From the NCBI GenBank assembly GCA_052387675.1, contig JBQTIY010000002.1, forward strand, positions 62,001 through 126,000: DNA of 64,000 bases, read 5' to 3'. A program made the translations under genes and the position numbers. The notes beneath the pieces were generated by a model. The model searched no databases. It saw only the letters and a program-made list of their open reading frames with translations, and was not told where the DNA came from. The stretch comes from JBQTIY01 sp052387675 (lineage in GTDB: Bacteria; Planctomycetota; B15-G4). Shown one piece after another: positions 16,149 through 24,419 of the stretch (its first letter is position 1; the number at the start of each line of letters is the position of its first letter).

Positions 16149-17237
16149 GTGCCCAATTCTGAGCAGGTCCTGAATGCCCTTCGAGCCGTCCTCGATCCCG
16201 ATCTGGGGCGCGACATTGTGTCGCTGGGCTTCGTCAAGGAATTGCGCTGCGATGCAGGGCAGGTGAGCTTCAAGCTCGAACTCACCACCCCCGCCTGCCC
16301 GGTCAAGGATGAGCTCAAGGCGCAGTGCGAGCGGATCGTGCGGGCTCTGCCGGGCGTTACCTCGGTGCAGGTCGAATTGGCCGCGCAGGTGCGCAATCAG
16401 CGGCCGGCTGGATCGGTCATGCCCAACGTCAAGCACGTCATTGCTGTGGCGAGCGGCAAAGGAGGCGTCGGCAAATCCACCGCGGCGGCCAACATTGCCC
16501 TGGCACTCGCGCGAGAAGGTGCCGCCGTGGGCCTGCTGGACGCGGACATCTACGGTCCCTCGATGCCAACCATGTTTGGGACGAGTGCGCGGCCGCTGCC
16601 GGCCGGCGGCAACCGCTTCCACCCGGTCTTTGCGCATGGCCTCAAGCTCATGTCCATTGGCTTCGTCGTTGATCCGGACCAGCCCATGGTTTGGCGCGGC
16701 CCGATGGTGCACGGCGCGCTGACGCAGTTCTTGGAGCAATGCGAGTGGGGTGCGCTGGATTACGTCATCGTCGACATGCCGCCGGGCACGGGTGACGCGC
16801 AGCTCACGCTCACGCAACGCGCACCGCTGTCCGGAGCCATTATCGTGACCACGCCGCAACAGGTCTCGCTCATCGATGCCCGCAAGGGGCTGAAGATGTT
16901 CGAGCAGGTCAAGGTCCCGCTCCTGGGCATCCTCGAGAACATGGCCTACTTCATCTGTGATGGCTGTTCGAAGGAACACGAGATTTTCCGCCGTGGCGGC
17001 GGACGACGCACGGCTTTGGAACTGGGTGTGCCCTTCCTAGGAGAAGTGCCCCTGGAGACGGCCGTGCCGATCTCTGGCGATGAGGGTCTGCCGATCGTGG
17101 CGCGCGCTCCCGAGAGCGCCGCCGCCAAGGCCTTTGTGTCCGTAGCGCGTGAAGTCGCCCGGCAACTGGCTGTGCGCAGCATGAATGCGCCTCCGGCGCC
17201 GGAGGCCGGAGAACTGCGCATGGCGTGGAAGGCCTAG
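16149..17237 (+). CDS. Mrp/ApbC Fe-S cluster carrier ATPase
   Basis: A P-loop NTPase that carries and delivers [4Fe-4S] clusters. About 362 residues: an N-terminal MIP18/DUF59 domain (VLDPDLGRDIVSLGFVKEL), then the deviant Walker A SGKGGVGKST near residue 103, and the cluster-binding C270-x2-C273 (ICDGC) after 'LGILENMAYF'. The start at GTG 16149 has GAGGAT 8 bases upstream; an earlier GTG at 16086 overlaps the hairpin arm. The DUF971 gene that follows matches the third domain of plastid HCF101. Confidence 0.92.
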   Translation: MPNSEQVLNALRAVLDPDLGRDIVSLGFVKELRCDAGQVSFKLELTTPACPVKDELKAQCERIVRALPGVTSVQVELAAQVRNQRPAGSVMPNVKHVIAVASGKGGVGKSTAAANIALALAREGAAVGLLDADIYGPSMPTMFGTSARPLPAGGNRFHPVFAHGLKLMSIGFVVDPDQPMVWRGPMVHGALTQFLEQCEWGALDYVIVDMPPGTGDAQLTLTQRAPLSGAIIVTTPQQVSLIDARKGLKMFEQVKVPLLGILENMAYFICDGCSKEHEIFRRGGGRRTALELGVPFLGEVPLETAVPISGDEGLPIVARAPESAAAKAFVSVAREVARQLAVRSMNAPPAPEAGELRMAWKA

Positions 17238-17581
17238 GGTCGGTGAAGCTGCCCCGAGACGTTCGGCCGCTGCGCCTGGGCCAGGATGGACCCGGCACGC
17301 TCACGGTGGCTTGGAGCAATGGCCATCACGGCCGTCATGGGGTGCGGTCGTTGCGCCTCGCCTGCCGCTGCGCCCAGTGCGTGGACGAGTGGACGGGTGC
17401 GGCGCGGCTCAGCGAGTCAAGCGTGCCCGCCGACGTCCACCCCGTGACGATTGAGCCGGTCGGGCTGTACGGCCTGCAGATCGACTGGAGTGATGGGCAC
17501 AATACGGGGATCCTGACCTTCGAGGTCTTGGCCTCAGCCTGCGAATGTTCGGAGTGTGCGAGTTCCGGAGAAGCCCCATGA
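17225..17581 (+). CDS. DUF971 domain protein
   Basis: A 118-residue protein with the GBBH-like N-terminal (DUF971) fold: 'LRLACRCAQCVDEWTG' and a central IEPVGLYGLQIDWSDGH block are typical, including the WSDGH-type metal site. It has two cysteine pairs (CRCAQC and CECSEC). In plants and some bacteria the same domain is fused to the C-terminus of Mrp (HCF101), so a role in Fe-S carrier function is likely. The start is GTG 17225 (overlapping mrp) or GTG 17243. Its stop overlaps the glyA ATG. Confidence 0.85.
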   Translation: MEGLGSVKLPRDVRPLRLGQDGPGTLTVAWSNGHHGRHGVRSLRLACRCAQCVDEWTGAARLSESSVPADVHPVTIEPVGLYGLQIDWSDGHNTGILTFEVLASACECSECASSGEAP

Positions 17582-18882
17582 GTTCACCGACTGCATCCCC
17601 TTCGAGTTCCCCGGTCCGCGGAAGCGAGACTGGTGCGGCGACCGCACTCGCGCGAGTCGATCCGGAGGTTGCGGCCGCCATCACGGCCGAGGAAGGCCGG
17701 CAAGAGCGCGACCTGGAACTCATTGCCTCGGAGAACTACTGCTCGCGGGCCGTGCGCGAAGCGGTGGGCTCGGTGCTTACCAACAAATATGCCGAGGGCT
17801 ACCCCGGCCGCCGCTACTACGGCGGTTGCGAGCATGTCGACACGGTGGAGCGGCTGGCACGCGAACGGGCCATGGCGATTTTCGGAGCTGAGGGCGCCAA
17901 TGTGCAGCCGCACAGCGGCAGCCAAGCGAACATGGCCGTGTTCATGGCGCTGCTCAAGCCGGGGGACACCTACCTAGCCATGGATCTGGCCCACGGCGGT
18001 CACCTCACGCATGGGCACCCGCTCACCTTCTCCGGGCAGTTCTTCCGGCCGATCCCCTATGGCGTTGATCGGGAGAGTGAGCGCATCGACATGGAGGCTG
18101 TGGCGCGGCTCGCACGCGAGCACCGACCGAAGCTCATCCTCGCGGGGGCTAGCGCCTATCCGCGTCATTTGGATTTTCCGCGCTTTGCCGCCATCGCACA
18201 GGAGGTCGGGGCCCTCTTCATGGTGGATATGGCGCACGTGGCCGGACTCGTGGCCGCTGGCGCGCATCCTTCGCCCGTGCCGCATGCCGATGTCGTGACG
18301 CTGACGACGCACAAGAGTCTGCGCGGCCCGCGGGGTGGATTGATCCTGGCCCGTCAAGCGCAGATGAAGGCCATCAACAGCCGGGTCTTCCCAGGCATCC
18401 AGGGCGGCCCGCTCATGCACGTCATCGCCGGCAAAGCCGTGGCCCTGCAAGAGGCCGCTTTGCCCAGCTTCCGGGAGTATCAGCAGCGGGTTGTGCAGTC
18501 CGCCGCCGCGCTTGGTGCGCGACTCGTGCAGCGCGGTCTGCGGCTGGTCTCCGGCGGCACCGACAACCATCTGCTCTTGCTCGATGTGGGGCAGTGCGGT
18601 CTGTCCGGCAAGCAGGCCGAGGAAGTCCTGGGCCGCGCTCAGATCACGGTCAACAAGAACATGATTCCCTTCGATACGCGGCCGCCGATGGAGGCCTCCG
18701 GTGTGCGCCTCGGAACCCCCGCGCTTTGCACGCGCGGTTTTGGGCCTGCCGAACTCAACCAGGTCGGCGACCTCATTGCCGACCTCCTCGCCGCACCCGC
18801 CGATGCGGCGGTGCTGCAGCGCGTCCAGCGCCAGGTCGCTGAATTGGCCGCTGCCTTTCCCCTGTCACGCGTGACTGGATGA
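17578..18882 (+). CDS. glyA: Serine hydroxymethyltransferase
   Basis: A PLP enzyme that interconverts serine and glycine with THF, the main source of one-carbon units. The 434 residues have an N-terminal Ser/Pro-rich extension of about 25 residues, then ELIASENYCS, NKYAEGYPGRRYYGG, HGGHLTHG and the PLP lysine K246 in TTHKSLRGPRGG. The usual residue after the Lys is Thr (HKTL); here it is Ser. It starts at ATG 17578 in an ATGA overlap with DUF971. Together with ahcY it supplies and consumes methyl groups. Confidence 0.97.
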   Translation: MSSPTASPSSSPVRGSETGAATALARVDPEVAAAITAEEGRQERDLELIASENYCSRAVREAVGSVLTNKYAEGYPGRRYYGGCEHVDTVERLARERAMAIFGAEGANVQPHSGSQANMAVFMALLKPGDTYLAMDLAHGGHLTHGHPLTFSGQFFRPIPYGVDRESERIDMEAVARLAREHRPKLILAGASAYPRHLDFPRFAAIAQEVGALFMVDMAHVAGLVAAGAHPSPVPHADVVTLTTHKSLRGPRGGLILARQAQMKAINSRVFPGIQGGPLMHVIAGKAVALQEAALPSFREYQQRVVQSAAALGARLVQRGLRLVSGGTDNHLLLLDVGQCGLSGKQAEEVLGRAQITVNKNMIPFDTRPPMEASGVRLGTPALCTRGFGPAELNQVGDLIADLLAAPADAAVLQRVQRQVAELAAAFPLSRVTG

Positions 18883-19586
18883 AGAGCCCGGCCCCGGTCT
18901 ACGTCGTCGATATCGAGACGGTCGGGGTGCCCTGGAAGTCGCTGGATGAACGCACGCGCGAGTACTTGCTGTCCCGCGAGCACTCGGAAGCCGAGCGGGA
19001 AGCTGTTCCGCACCGCCTGAGCCTCTCGCCGGGCACCGGACGCGTCATCGTCATCGGAATGCAGAACCTGACCAGCGGCGGAACCGGCGGCGTGCTCGTC
19101 GAGGGCCGCTCACGCGGCTGGGAAGACGGCGGACCGATGGGCTTCAAGCGCTTCGAAGGCGATGAGCGCGAGATCCTCACCGAGTTTTGGAAGCGCGTCG
19201 CCCAGGCGCGCACGATCGTCACTTTCAATGGACGCGTCTTTGACGGTCCCTTCCTGATGCTGCGCTCGGCCATGCTGGGCGTGCCGCCGAGTCTCAACTT
19301 GGCCGGCTACCGCTTCAGTGTCGAGCGGCACTGCGACTTGGCCGAGGTGCTCAACTTCTTCGGGGCCGTGCGCGTCAACTACGGGCTTGACTACTGGTGT
19401 CGGCGCTTCGGCATCACCTCGCCCAAGGAGGAGGGCTTGGATGGCTCGCAAGTGCAGCCGTACTACGAGGCCGGCCGGCTTGAGGAGATCGTCAGTTACT
19501 GCGTGCGCGATGTGGTCGCCACGGCCGGGCTCTATGGCGCTCTGAAGGACACGCTGCTGCCGCTGTTCGAGAGCCGACGCGGCTGA
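18879..19586 (+). CDS. DEDD-type 3'-5' exonuclease (PolB_exo2-like)
   Basis: A 235-residue protein with the three exonuclease motifs: VVDIET (Exo I Asp and Glu), 'IVTFNGRVFDGPFL' (Exo II Asp) and YCVRDVVATAGLY (Exo III, Y-x3-D). This is the pattern of the stand-alone predicted PolB-like exonuclease family (PF10108 type). It probably degrades or trims DNA or RNA 3' ends; the natural substrate is unknown. It overlaps glyA by 4 bases, which implies co-translation but no obvious shared pathway. Confidence 0.83.
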   Translation: MKSPAPVYVVDIETVGVPWKSLDERTREYLLSREHSEAEREAVPHRLSLSPGTGRVIVIGMQNLTSGGTGGVLVEGRSRGWEDGGPMGFKRFEGDEREILTEFWKRVAQARTIVTFNGRVFDGPFLMLRSAMLGVPPSLNLAGYRFSVERHCDLAEVLNFFGAVRVNYGLDYWCRRFGITSPKEEGLDGSQVQPYYEAGRLEEIVSYCVRDVVATAGLYGALKDTLLPLFESRRG

Positions 19587-19587
19587 G

Positions 19588-19606
19588 GCCGCGCAGCGCC
19601 CGCGGC
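19588..19606. terminator. Small hairpin between convergent genes
   Basis: GCCGCG (19588-19593) and CGCGGC (19601-19606) form a 6-bp GC stem with a 7-base loop in the 30-base space between the exonuclease stop and the stop of the minus-strand small gene. There is no U-tract; a weak terminator candidate. Confidence 0.3.
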
Positions 19607-19616
19607 AACGGGTGCG

Positions 19617-19907
19617 CTAGCTCCCCTGGGGCTGCTGCGGCTTGCTGTCCAGCCGAGCTGGCGAAGTCCAGCCGATCGAGCGCAGGACTTCAAGGACCTC
19701 GGTCCAGGTGGGGAAGGTCTTGCCGGTCTTGCGCTTGTAACGATCCATGGCGCGCAGGAACTCAAGCCGTTCAAGCTCGAGCAGGGCCGGATCGGGCTCA
19801 GGCTCCTTGGGACTGCGACGCTTCGCCGAACGCGCAGCGGTCCGGGTGCCGGTGTCGGGCTCCTCGCGAGGAGTCTCGGAGCGATCCTTCTTCAGGGACG
19901 GGGCCAT
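19617..19907 (-). CDS. Small conserved-looking protein, unknown function
   Basis: 96 residues. The first ~45 are charged and low complexity (many K, R, E and P), the last ~50 form a compact helical block with 'LEFLRAMDRYKRKTGKTFPT' followed by WTEVLEVLRSIGW. I recall similar FxTWxEVLxVLxxLG blocks in small planctomycete hypotheticals, but cannot check. ATG 19907 has GAGGAG upstream; a longer reading from 20006 would overlap mtnA. It lies 28 bases downstream of mtnA and is probably its last operon member. No function is assigned. Confidence 0.7.
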   Translation of the reverse strand: MAPSLKKDRSETPREEPDTGTRTAARSAKRRSPKEPEPDPALLELERLEFLRAMDRYKRKTGKTFPTWTEVLEVLRSIGWTSPARLDSKPQQPQGS

Positions 19908-19935
19908 CGGGAACTCCTCAACCGGGACAAGCAGT

Positions 19936-21063
19936 TCAGGCCTTATCGGCCAGCAACCCGTTCCGGATGAAATGTTCCCGGACGCGAGCGGCATCCGGAC
20001 GGTCAAGAAGCCCGAATTCCGTCACGATCCCCGTGATGAGCTCATGTGGGGTCACATCGAAGGCGGGGTTGTAGGCGCGAACGCCGGCCGGCAAGTTGGC
20101 TGAGGCCCAGCCGCGATTGATCTCGGCGGGGTCGCGCTGCTCGATGGGGATGCCTCGTCCATCGGCCGTCTTGAGGTCGAAAGTGGACGCTGGGGCCACC
20201 ACGTAGAAGGGAATCTGGTGAAACTTGGCGAGCACCGCCACTGAGTAGGTGCCGATTTTGTTGGCCGTATCGCCATTGGCGGCGATGCGGTCCGCGCCGA
20301 CGAAGATCTTCTGAATGCGGCCCTCCCGCATGACCTGCCCCGCCATGCTGTCGCAGAGCACGGTCACGTCGATGCCGCGCTGCTGCAGTTCCCAGGCGGT
20401 CAGACGGCTGCCCTGGTTGAGGGGCCGGGTTTCATCGGCGAAGACGTGGAAGCTTTTTCCAGCCTCCTGGGCCGCGAAAAACACGGCCAGCGCGGTCCCG
20501 TAGTCCGCGGTGGCCAGGCCGCCGGCATTGCAGTGCGTGAGCGCCGACTCTCCATCCTTCAGCAGCAGCTGTCCGTGCTGGCCGAGGGCACGGCACGTCC
20601 GGCGATCCTCCTCCCAGACGGTCAGGGCTTCCTCGAGCAGGCGCTGCTTGAGTTCATTGACAGGGCGTTCGCCGGCCCGCAGCAGTGCGGCGCGCATGCG
20701 ATCCAGGCCCCAGAACAAATTGACGGCCGTGGGCCGTGAGCTGGCCAGATAGGCATGGGTCGCCTCGAAATCGGCGCGAAAGGCGGCAGCCGTGGTGGCG
20801 CGCGACGCTCGCACTCCGAGCACGACGCCAAAGGCCGCCGCCACGCCGATGGCCGGCGCACCGCGCACGGCCAAGCGCTTGATAGCGGCCCACATGGCCT
20901 CCTGCGTGGGGCATTCGACCTCGCGCAGTTCCCCGGGCAGCAAGGTCTGATCGATGAGGCGGCAGATGCCATCGAGGCCGCCGAGCCACTGGATCGTCGG
21001 CGGTGGGGCCGTCCGCGTGCCGGCGGGCGGCGTCGCGGCGCGCCCGAAACCCTCTGCACTCAT
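19936..21063 (-). CDS. mtnA: Methylthioribose-1-phosphate isomerase
   Basis: Isomerises 5-methylthioribose-1-P to methylthioribulose-1-P in methionine salvage. The 375 residues show AVRGAPAIGVAAAFG, catalytic C178 in THCNAGGLAT, D238 in VTVLCDSMAG and 'ADRIAANGDTANKIGTYSVA'. These residues separate it from the related eIF2B subunits and from ribose-1,5-bisphosphate isomerase. The N-terminal ~22 residues are a Pro/Thr-rich extension. It overlaps purE by 4 bases. Other mtn genes are not in the window. Confidence 0.94.
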   Translation of the reverse strand: MSAEGFGRAATPPAGTRTAPPPTIQWLGGLDGICRLIDQTLLPGELREVECPTQEAMWAAIKRLAVRGAPAIGVAAAFGVVLGVRASRATTAAAFRADFEATHAYLASSRPTAVNLFWGLDRMRAALLRAGERPVNELKQRLLEEALTVWEEDRRTCRALGQHGQLLLKDGESALTHCNAGGLATADYGTALAVFFAAQEAGKSFHVFADETRPLNQGSRLTAWELQQRGIDVTVLCDSMAGQVMREGRIQKIFVGADRIAANGDTANKIGTYSVAVLAKFHQIPFYVVAPASTFDLKTADGRGIPIEQRDPAEINRGWASANLPAGVRAYNPAFDVTPHELITGIVTEFGLLDRPDAARVREHFIRNGLLADKA

Positions 21064-21566
21064 CGTGCAGCGATTCCGCTCTGATCCCGGTCGCGGCGCA
21101 GAACCTTGTCGGCCATGCTGCGGCGCAAGGCTTCGAGGGCCGCAGCCACCCGGGCATCCGCAACTCCCAGGATGCTTGCGGCCAGCAGCGCGGCATTGCG
21201 CCCGCCGGCCTTGTTGGCCGAGACGGTCGCCACCGGGATGCCCGAGGGCATCTGCACGATGGAAAGCAGCGAATCGAGTCCGCCGGCGAGGTCCGTGGGG
21301 ACCGGCACGCCGATCACCGGCAGGGTCGTACGTGCGGCGAGTACGCCTGGCAGGTGGGCGGCGCCGCCGGCGACGCCGATGAACACCTTGATGCCGTTGG
21401 CCCGGGCTTCGCGCGCCAGCTCATCCACGGCATCGGGGGTGCGATGCGCTGAGAGAATGCGCACCTGCGTCGAGATCTCCAGTTCGCGCAGCGCGGCGAG
21501 CCCATCCTGAATATGCGGCAGGTCGCTGTCGCTGCCCAGAACCCAGACGACGAGTGCAGAGGTCAT
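21060..21566 (-). CDS. purE: N5-carboxyaminoimidazole ribonucleotide mutase
   Basis: Moves the carboxyl group of N5-CAIR to give CAIR in purine synthesis. The 168 residues contain the phosphate loop 'VLGSDSDLPHIQ', catalytic H41 in LSAHRTPD and 'VFIGVAGGAAHLPGVLAART'. This is the class I (mutase) form, which needs PurK; purK is not visible here. It is linked by 4-base overlaps to purC upstream and mtnA downstream. Confidence 0.96.
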   Translation of the reverse strand: MTSALVVWVLGSDSDLPHIQDGLAALRELEISTQVRILSAHRTPDAVDELAREARANGIKVFIGVAGGAAHLPGVLAARTTLPVIGVPVPTDLAGGLDSLLSIVQMPSGIPVATVSANKAGGRNAALLAASILGVADARVAAALEALRRSMADKVLRRDRDQSGIAAR

Positions 21567-22480
21567 GCCGGATCCTTATCCGTCAGCTTGCGATGGATTT
21601 CAAAGTAACGCTGCCGCGCGCGATCGAGCACTGACTGCGGCAGTTGCGGCGCCGGCGGGCGCCGATCCCACGAAGTGGCCAGCAGCGCGTCGCGGACGAT
21701 CTGTTTGTCCCAAGATTCCTGGGAACGTCCCGGCTGCCACTGCGCCAAGGACCAGTAGCGCGAAGAGTCCGGCGTGAAGACTTCGTCGATGAGGATGATC
21801 TCGCCTTCGAAAATGCCGAACTCAAGCTTGGTGTCAGCGAGCAGGATGCCACGCTCAGCAGCGAAGGCCGCCGCATGGTGATACAGGGCCAGCGCGAGTG
21901 CACCTGCCTTGCTGGCCTCCTCCACGCCGACGAGATGCGCCAGTTGCTTGATGGTGATGCTTTCGTCGTGCTGACCAGCCGGCGCCTTGGTGGTTGGCGT
22001 GAGCAGCGGCTCTGGCAGCCGGTCGGCCTCCTTGAGGCCCGGAGGCAGCACATGCCCGCAGACTTGGCCGGTGCGCTGATACTCACTCCAGCCGGATCCA
22101 ACCAGATAGCCACGCACGACGAACTCTGCCTTCAGCGGCACGGCTCGGTGCACGAGCATCGAGCGACCGGCCAGCAGTTCGGCGTGCTTGGCAATCGCCG
22201 GGGGCATCTTGTGCACGTCGGTTTCGATCATGTGATTACGCACATGCCGGCCGATCTCGCGGAACCAGAAGGCGCTCAGGCTGTTCAGCACCTTGCCCTT
22301 GTCGGGAATGCGCTGGGGCAGGACCACATCGAAGGCCGAGACGCGATCGGTGGCCACAATGAGCATGCGATGGTCATCCACCGCGAAGATGTCGCGCACC
22401 TTGCCGCGATGGAGCCGGTGTAAGCCCTCGAGATGCCCTTCAAGCACTGAGTCCTTGCTCTCCGTGGCCTGTGTGCCCAT
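21563..22480 (-). CDS. purC: SAICAR synthase
   Basis: Joins CAIR and aspartate using ATP, the step after PurE. The 305 residues show HRGKVRDIFAVDD, 'LIVATDRVSAFDVVLPQRIP', VVRGYLVGSGWSEYQ, LADTKLEFG and LIDEVFTPDSSRYW. At about 305 residues it is the longer eukaryote-like/planctomycete-length form. The start is ATG 22480, with a strong AGGAGG 6 bases upstream; the frame stays open further upstream, but those residues are not PurC-like. It heads the purC-purE-mtnA operon. Confidence 0.95.
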   Translation of the reverse strand: MGTQATESKDSVLEGHLEGLHRLHRGKVRDIFAVDDHRMLIVATDRVSAFDVVLPQRIPDKGKVLNSLSAFWFREIGRHVRNHMIETDVHKMPPAIAKHAELLAGRSMLVHRAVPLKAEFVVRGYLVGSGWSEYQRTGQVCGHVLPPGLKEADRLPEPLLTPTTKAPAGQHDESITIKQLAHLVGVEEASKAGALALALYHHAAAFAAERGILLADTKLEFGIFEGEIILIDEVFTPDSSRYWSLAQWQPGRSQESWDKQIVRDALLATSWDRRPPAPQLPQSVLDRARQRYFEIHRKLTDKDPA

Positions 22481-22485
22481 GCGAT

Positions 22486-22491
22486 CCTCCT
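22486..22491 (-). promoter_or_regulatory. purC: Ribosome binding site that fixes the purC start
   Basis: AGGAGG on the minus strand, 5 bases before ATG 22480. It rules out the 63-residue longer reading from 22669. Confidence 0.75.
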
Positions 22492-22605
22492 GAGTGCTTT
22501 CTTTATGAAACGCCCGACCAAGGGCATCGTAACCGATGCTGCCTCCCGAACAGACGAGCGGCCGCAGTTCCGAGAAGAGCTGCCGGGGCGGAGTGGGCCG
22601 ATTGC

Positions 22606-22611
22606 TATCCT
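22606..22611 (+). promoter_or_regulatory. Possible -10 of galE
   Basis: TATCCT, 56 bases before the galE ATG in the 187-base purC/galE divergent region. The same hexamer forms a strong promoter at 49562. No clear -35 is present here. I see no gene or other structure in this interval. Confidence 0.3.
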
Positions 22612-22667
22612 CCCAGGAACTCTTGGCGCGCGCGAGACGTGCGTGCACGGGCCTCGGATCCCTCCGC

Positions 22668-23618
22668 ATGCTCCTGGCGACCGGCGGCGCTGGCTACATC
22701 GGTTCCCATGTCGTGCGGGCGCTGCGCGCCGACGGGCACGAGGTTGTGGTCTACGATGACCTCAGCGAGGGCCGCCCCGAGGCGGTGCTGGACGCGACCC
22801 TGGTGGAGGGCGACATCCTCGACACAGCCCGGCTCACGGCCGCTCTGCGTGCGCAGCGCGTGGACCTCGTCCTGCACTTTGCGGCGCGCTGCTACGTCGG
22901 CGAATCGATGGAGCAGCCAGAGCGCTACTGGCGGATCAACCGGGACGGCACGCGCTCGCTCCTGCAGGCCATGCAGCAGGCGTCGGTGAATGCGCTGATC
23001 TTTTCATCAACGTGCGCGGTTTTCGGCATCCCGGAGCGACTGCCTCTGGAGGAGGACCTGCCGCACCGCCCGATCAGCGTCTACGGAGCGACAAAGTCGG
23101 CCATGGAGGCCGAGATCCGGGCCGCGCCCGGCCTGCGCCACGTCATCTTTCGCTATTTCAATGCGGCGGGAGCCTCGGCGGATGGCGTGCTGGGCGAGCA
23201 TCACGAGCCGGAAACGCATCTCATTCCGCTGGCACTTCGCGCCGCCCGTGACGGCACGGAACTCGTGATCCACGGCGGGGACTACCCAACGCCGGACGGC
23301 ACCTGTCTGCGCGATTACGTGCATGTCGAGGACCTCGCCGACGCGCACGTGCTGGCGGTGCAGCGCCTAAGCGCCGGCGGAACCTCGATCACCTGCAATC
23401 TGGCCTACGGCGGCGGCTGGTCCGTGCTGCAGGTCGTTGAGTCCGTGCAGCGTGTCACCGGCCGGCCGGTGCGCTGTCGCATCGGGCCGCGGCGCCCGGG
23501 TGATCCGCCTGAGCTCTGGGCGCGCGCTGAACGCGCCCATTCAGAACTCGGTTGGCAGCCCCGGCGCAATTCTCTGGACCTCATCGTGCGGGATGCATGG
23601 CACAGCCTGCTCGGCTGA
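22668..23618 (+). CDS. galE: UDP-glucose 4-epimerase
   Basis: Interconverts UDP-glucose and UDP-galactose with bound NAD. The 316 residues begin MLLATGGAGYIGSH (Rossmann), then DLSEG, the serine/threonine in FSSTCAVFG (114-115), and the catalytic Y139-x3-K143 in VYGATK, followed by FRYFNAAGA and HLIPLAL. The extended SDR family contains close relatives, so a C4-epimerase of another UDP-sugar is possible. ATG 22668 is the first start that keeps only the Rossmann N-terminus. Its 3' end overlaps the next gene by 22 bases. Confidence 0.88.
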   Translation: MLLATGGAGYIGSHVVRALRADGHEVVVYDDLSEGRPEAVLDATLVEGDILDTARLTAALRAQRVDLVLHFAARCYVGESMEQPERYWRINRDGTRSLLQAMQQASVNALIFSSTCAVFGIPERLPLEEDLPHRPISVYGATKSAMEAEIRAAPGLRHVIFRYFNAAGASADGVLGEHHEPETHLIPLALRAARDGTELVIHGGDYPTPDGTCLRDYVHVEDLADAHVLAVQRLSAGGTSITCNLAYGGGWSVLQVVESVQRVTGRPVRCRIGPRRPGDPPELWARAERAHSELGWQPRRNSLDLIVRDAWHSLLG

Positions 23619-24382
23619 TCGTCCTGGGTTCGGGTACGGCGGTCCCGCTCGCGGGTCGGGCCACGAGTTGCTACCTGGTGGATGCAGGCGACGGCCGAGC
23701 GCTGTGCGTGGATCTCGGACCGGGCGCCCTGCATCGGGCTGCGCAAGCTGGCTACCCGTTGGGTTCGCTCAGCGGTGCGTTTCTGACGCACATTCATCCC
23801 GACCACAGCGCGGATCTCGTGTCGCTGCAATTCGCACTGCGCAGTCCCAGCTTGCCGCTGCGGCCAGAGGCCTTCCAGCTCTTTGGCCATGCCGAGGTGG
23901 CCCTGCTCGTGGCGAGACTGCGCAATGCCTGGCCGGGCTGGCTGGGACTCAGCGAGAAGCTCTTGCGCTTCTCGGCGCTCAGTCCGGGGCCTGTGAGCGG
24001 CCGCTTTCCGCCCGGAGTCACGGTGGAGGCTTTTCGCGTGGCGCATCACGCCACCTCGCTCGGCTACCGATTCACCCTCCCCGATGGCTTCGTCCTGGCC
24101 TTTTCCGGCGATGCTCGCGAGGGCGAGGCGCTCGTGGAACTCGGACAGCGTGCGGATCTCTTTGTGCTGGAAGCTGCTGGCACGGATCAGCGGCCCATTC
24201 CTGGTCACCTCACTCCGCGGCGAGCCGGTCGAATCGCCGCTCAGGCGCAGGCCCGACACCTGCTGCTGACGCACTTCTATCCCGAGACCCTGGCCGTCCC
24301 GATTCAGGCGGAGGCCCAGGAAGCATTTGAAGGGCGGGTCACCCTCGCGGAAGATGGCTCGGTTCTGACCCTGGCGCGCTGA
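23597..24382 (+). CDS. RNase Z-like metallo-beta-lactamase-fold hydrolase
   Basis: 261 residues. LIVLGSGTAVP at the N-terminus and the metal motif T64-H-I-H-P-D-H70 are typical of the RNase Z/ElaC branch. The later ligands fit HHAT, FSGDAREG (Asp) and LLLTHFYPE (His). It lacks an obvious long exosite arm, so tRNA 3' processing is uncertain. Both tRNA genes in this window encode CCA, which reduces the need for RNase Z. It could equally be a general MBL phosphodiesterase. The start at ATG 23597 overlaps galE. Confidence 0.82.
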   Translation: MAQPARLIVLGSGTAVPLAGRATSCYLVDAGDGRALCVDLGPGALHRAAQAGYPLGSLSGAFLTHIHPDHSADLVSLQFALRSPSLPLRPEAFQLFGHAEVALLVARLRNAWPGWLGLSEKLLRFSALSPGPVSGRFPPGVTVEAFRVAHHATSLGYRFTLPDGFVLAFSGDAREGEALVELGQRADLFVLEAAGTDQRPIPGHLTPRRAGRIAAQAQARHLLLTHFYPETLAVPIQAEAQEAFEGRVTLAEDGSVLTLAR

Positions 24383-24419
24383 GTCGGATTCCTGGAGTGC
24401 GCGTCCTTCGGAGTCCCGC

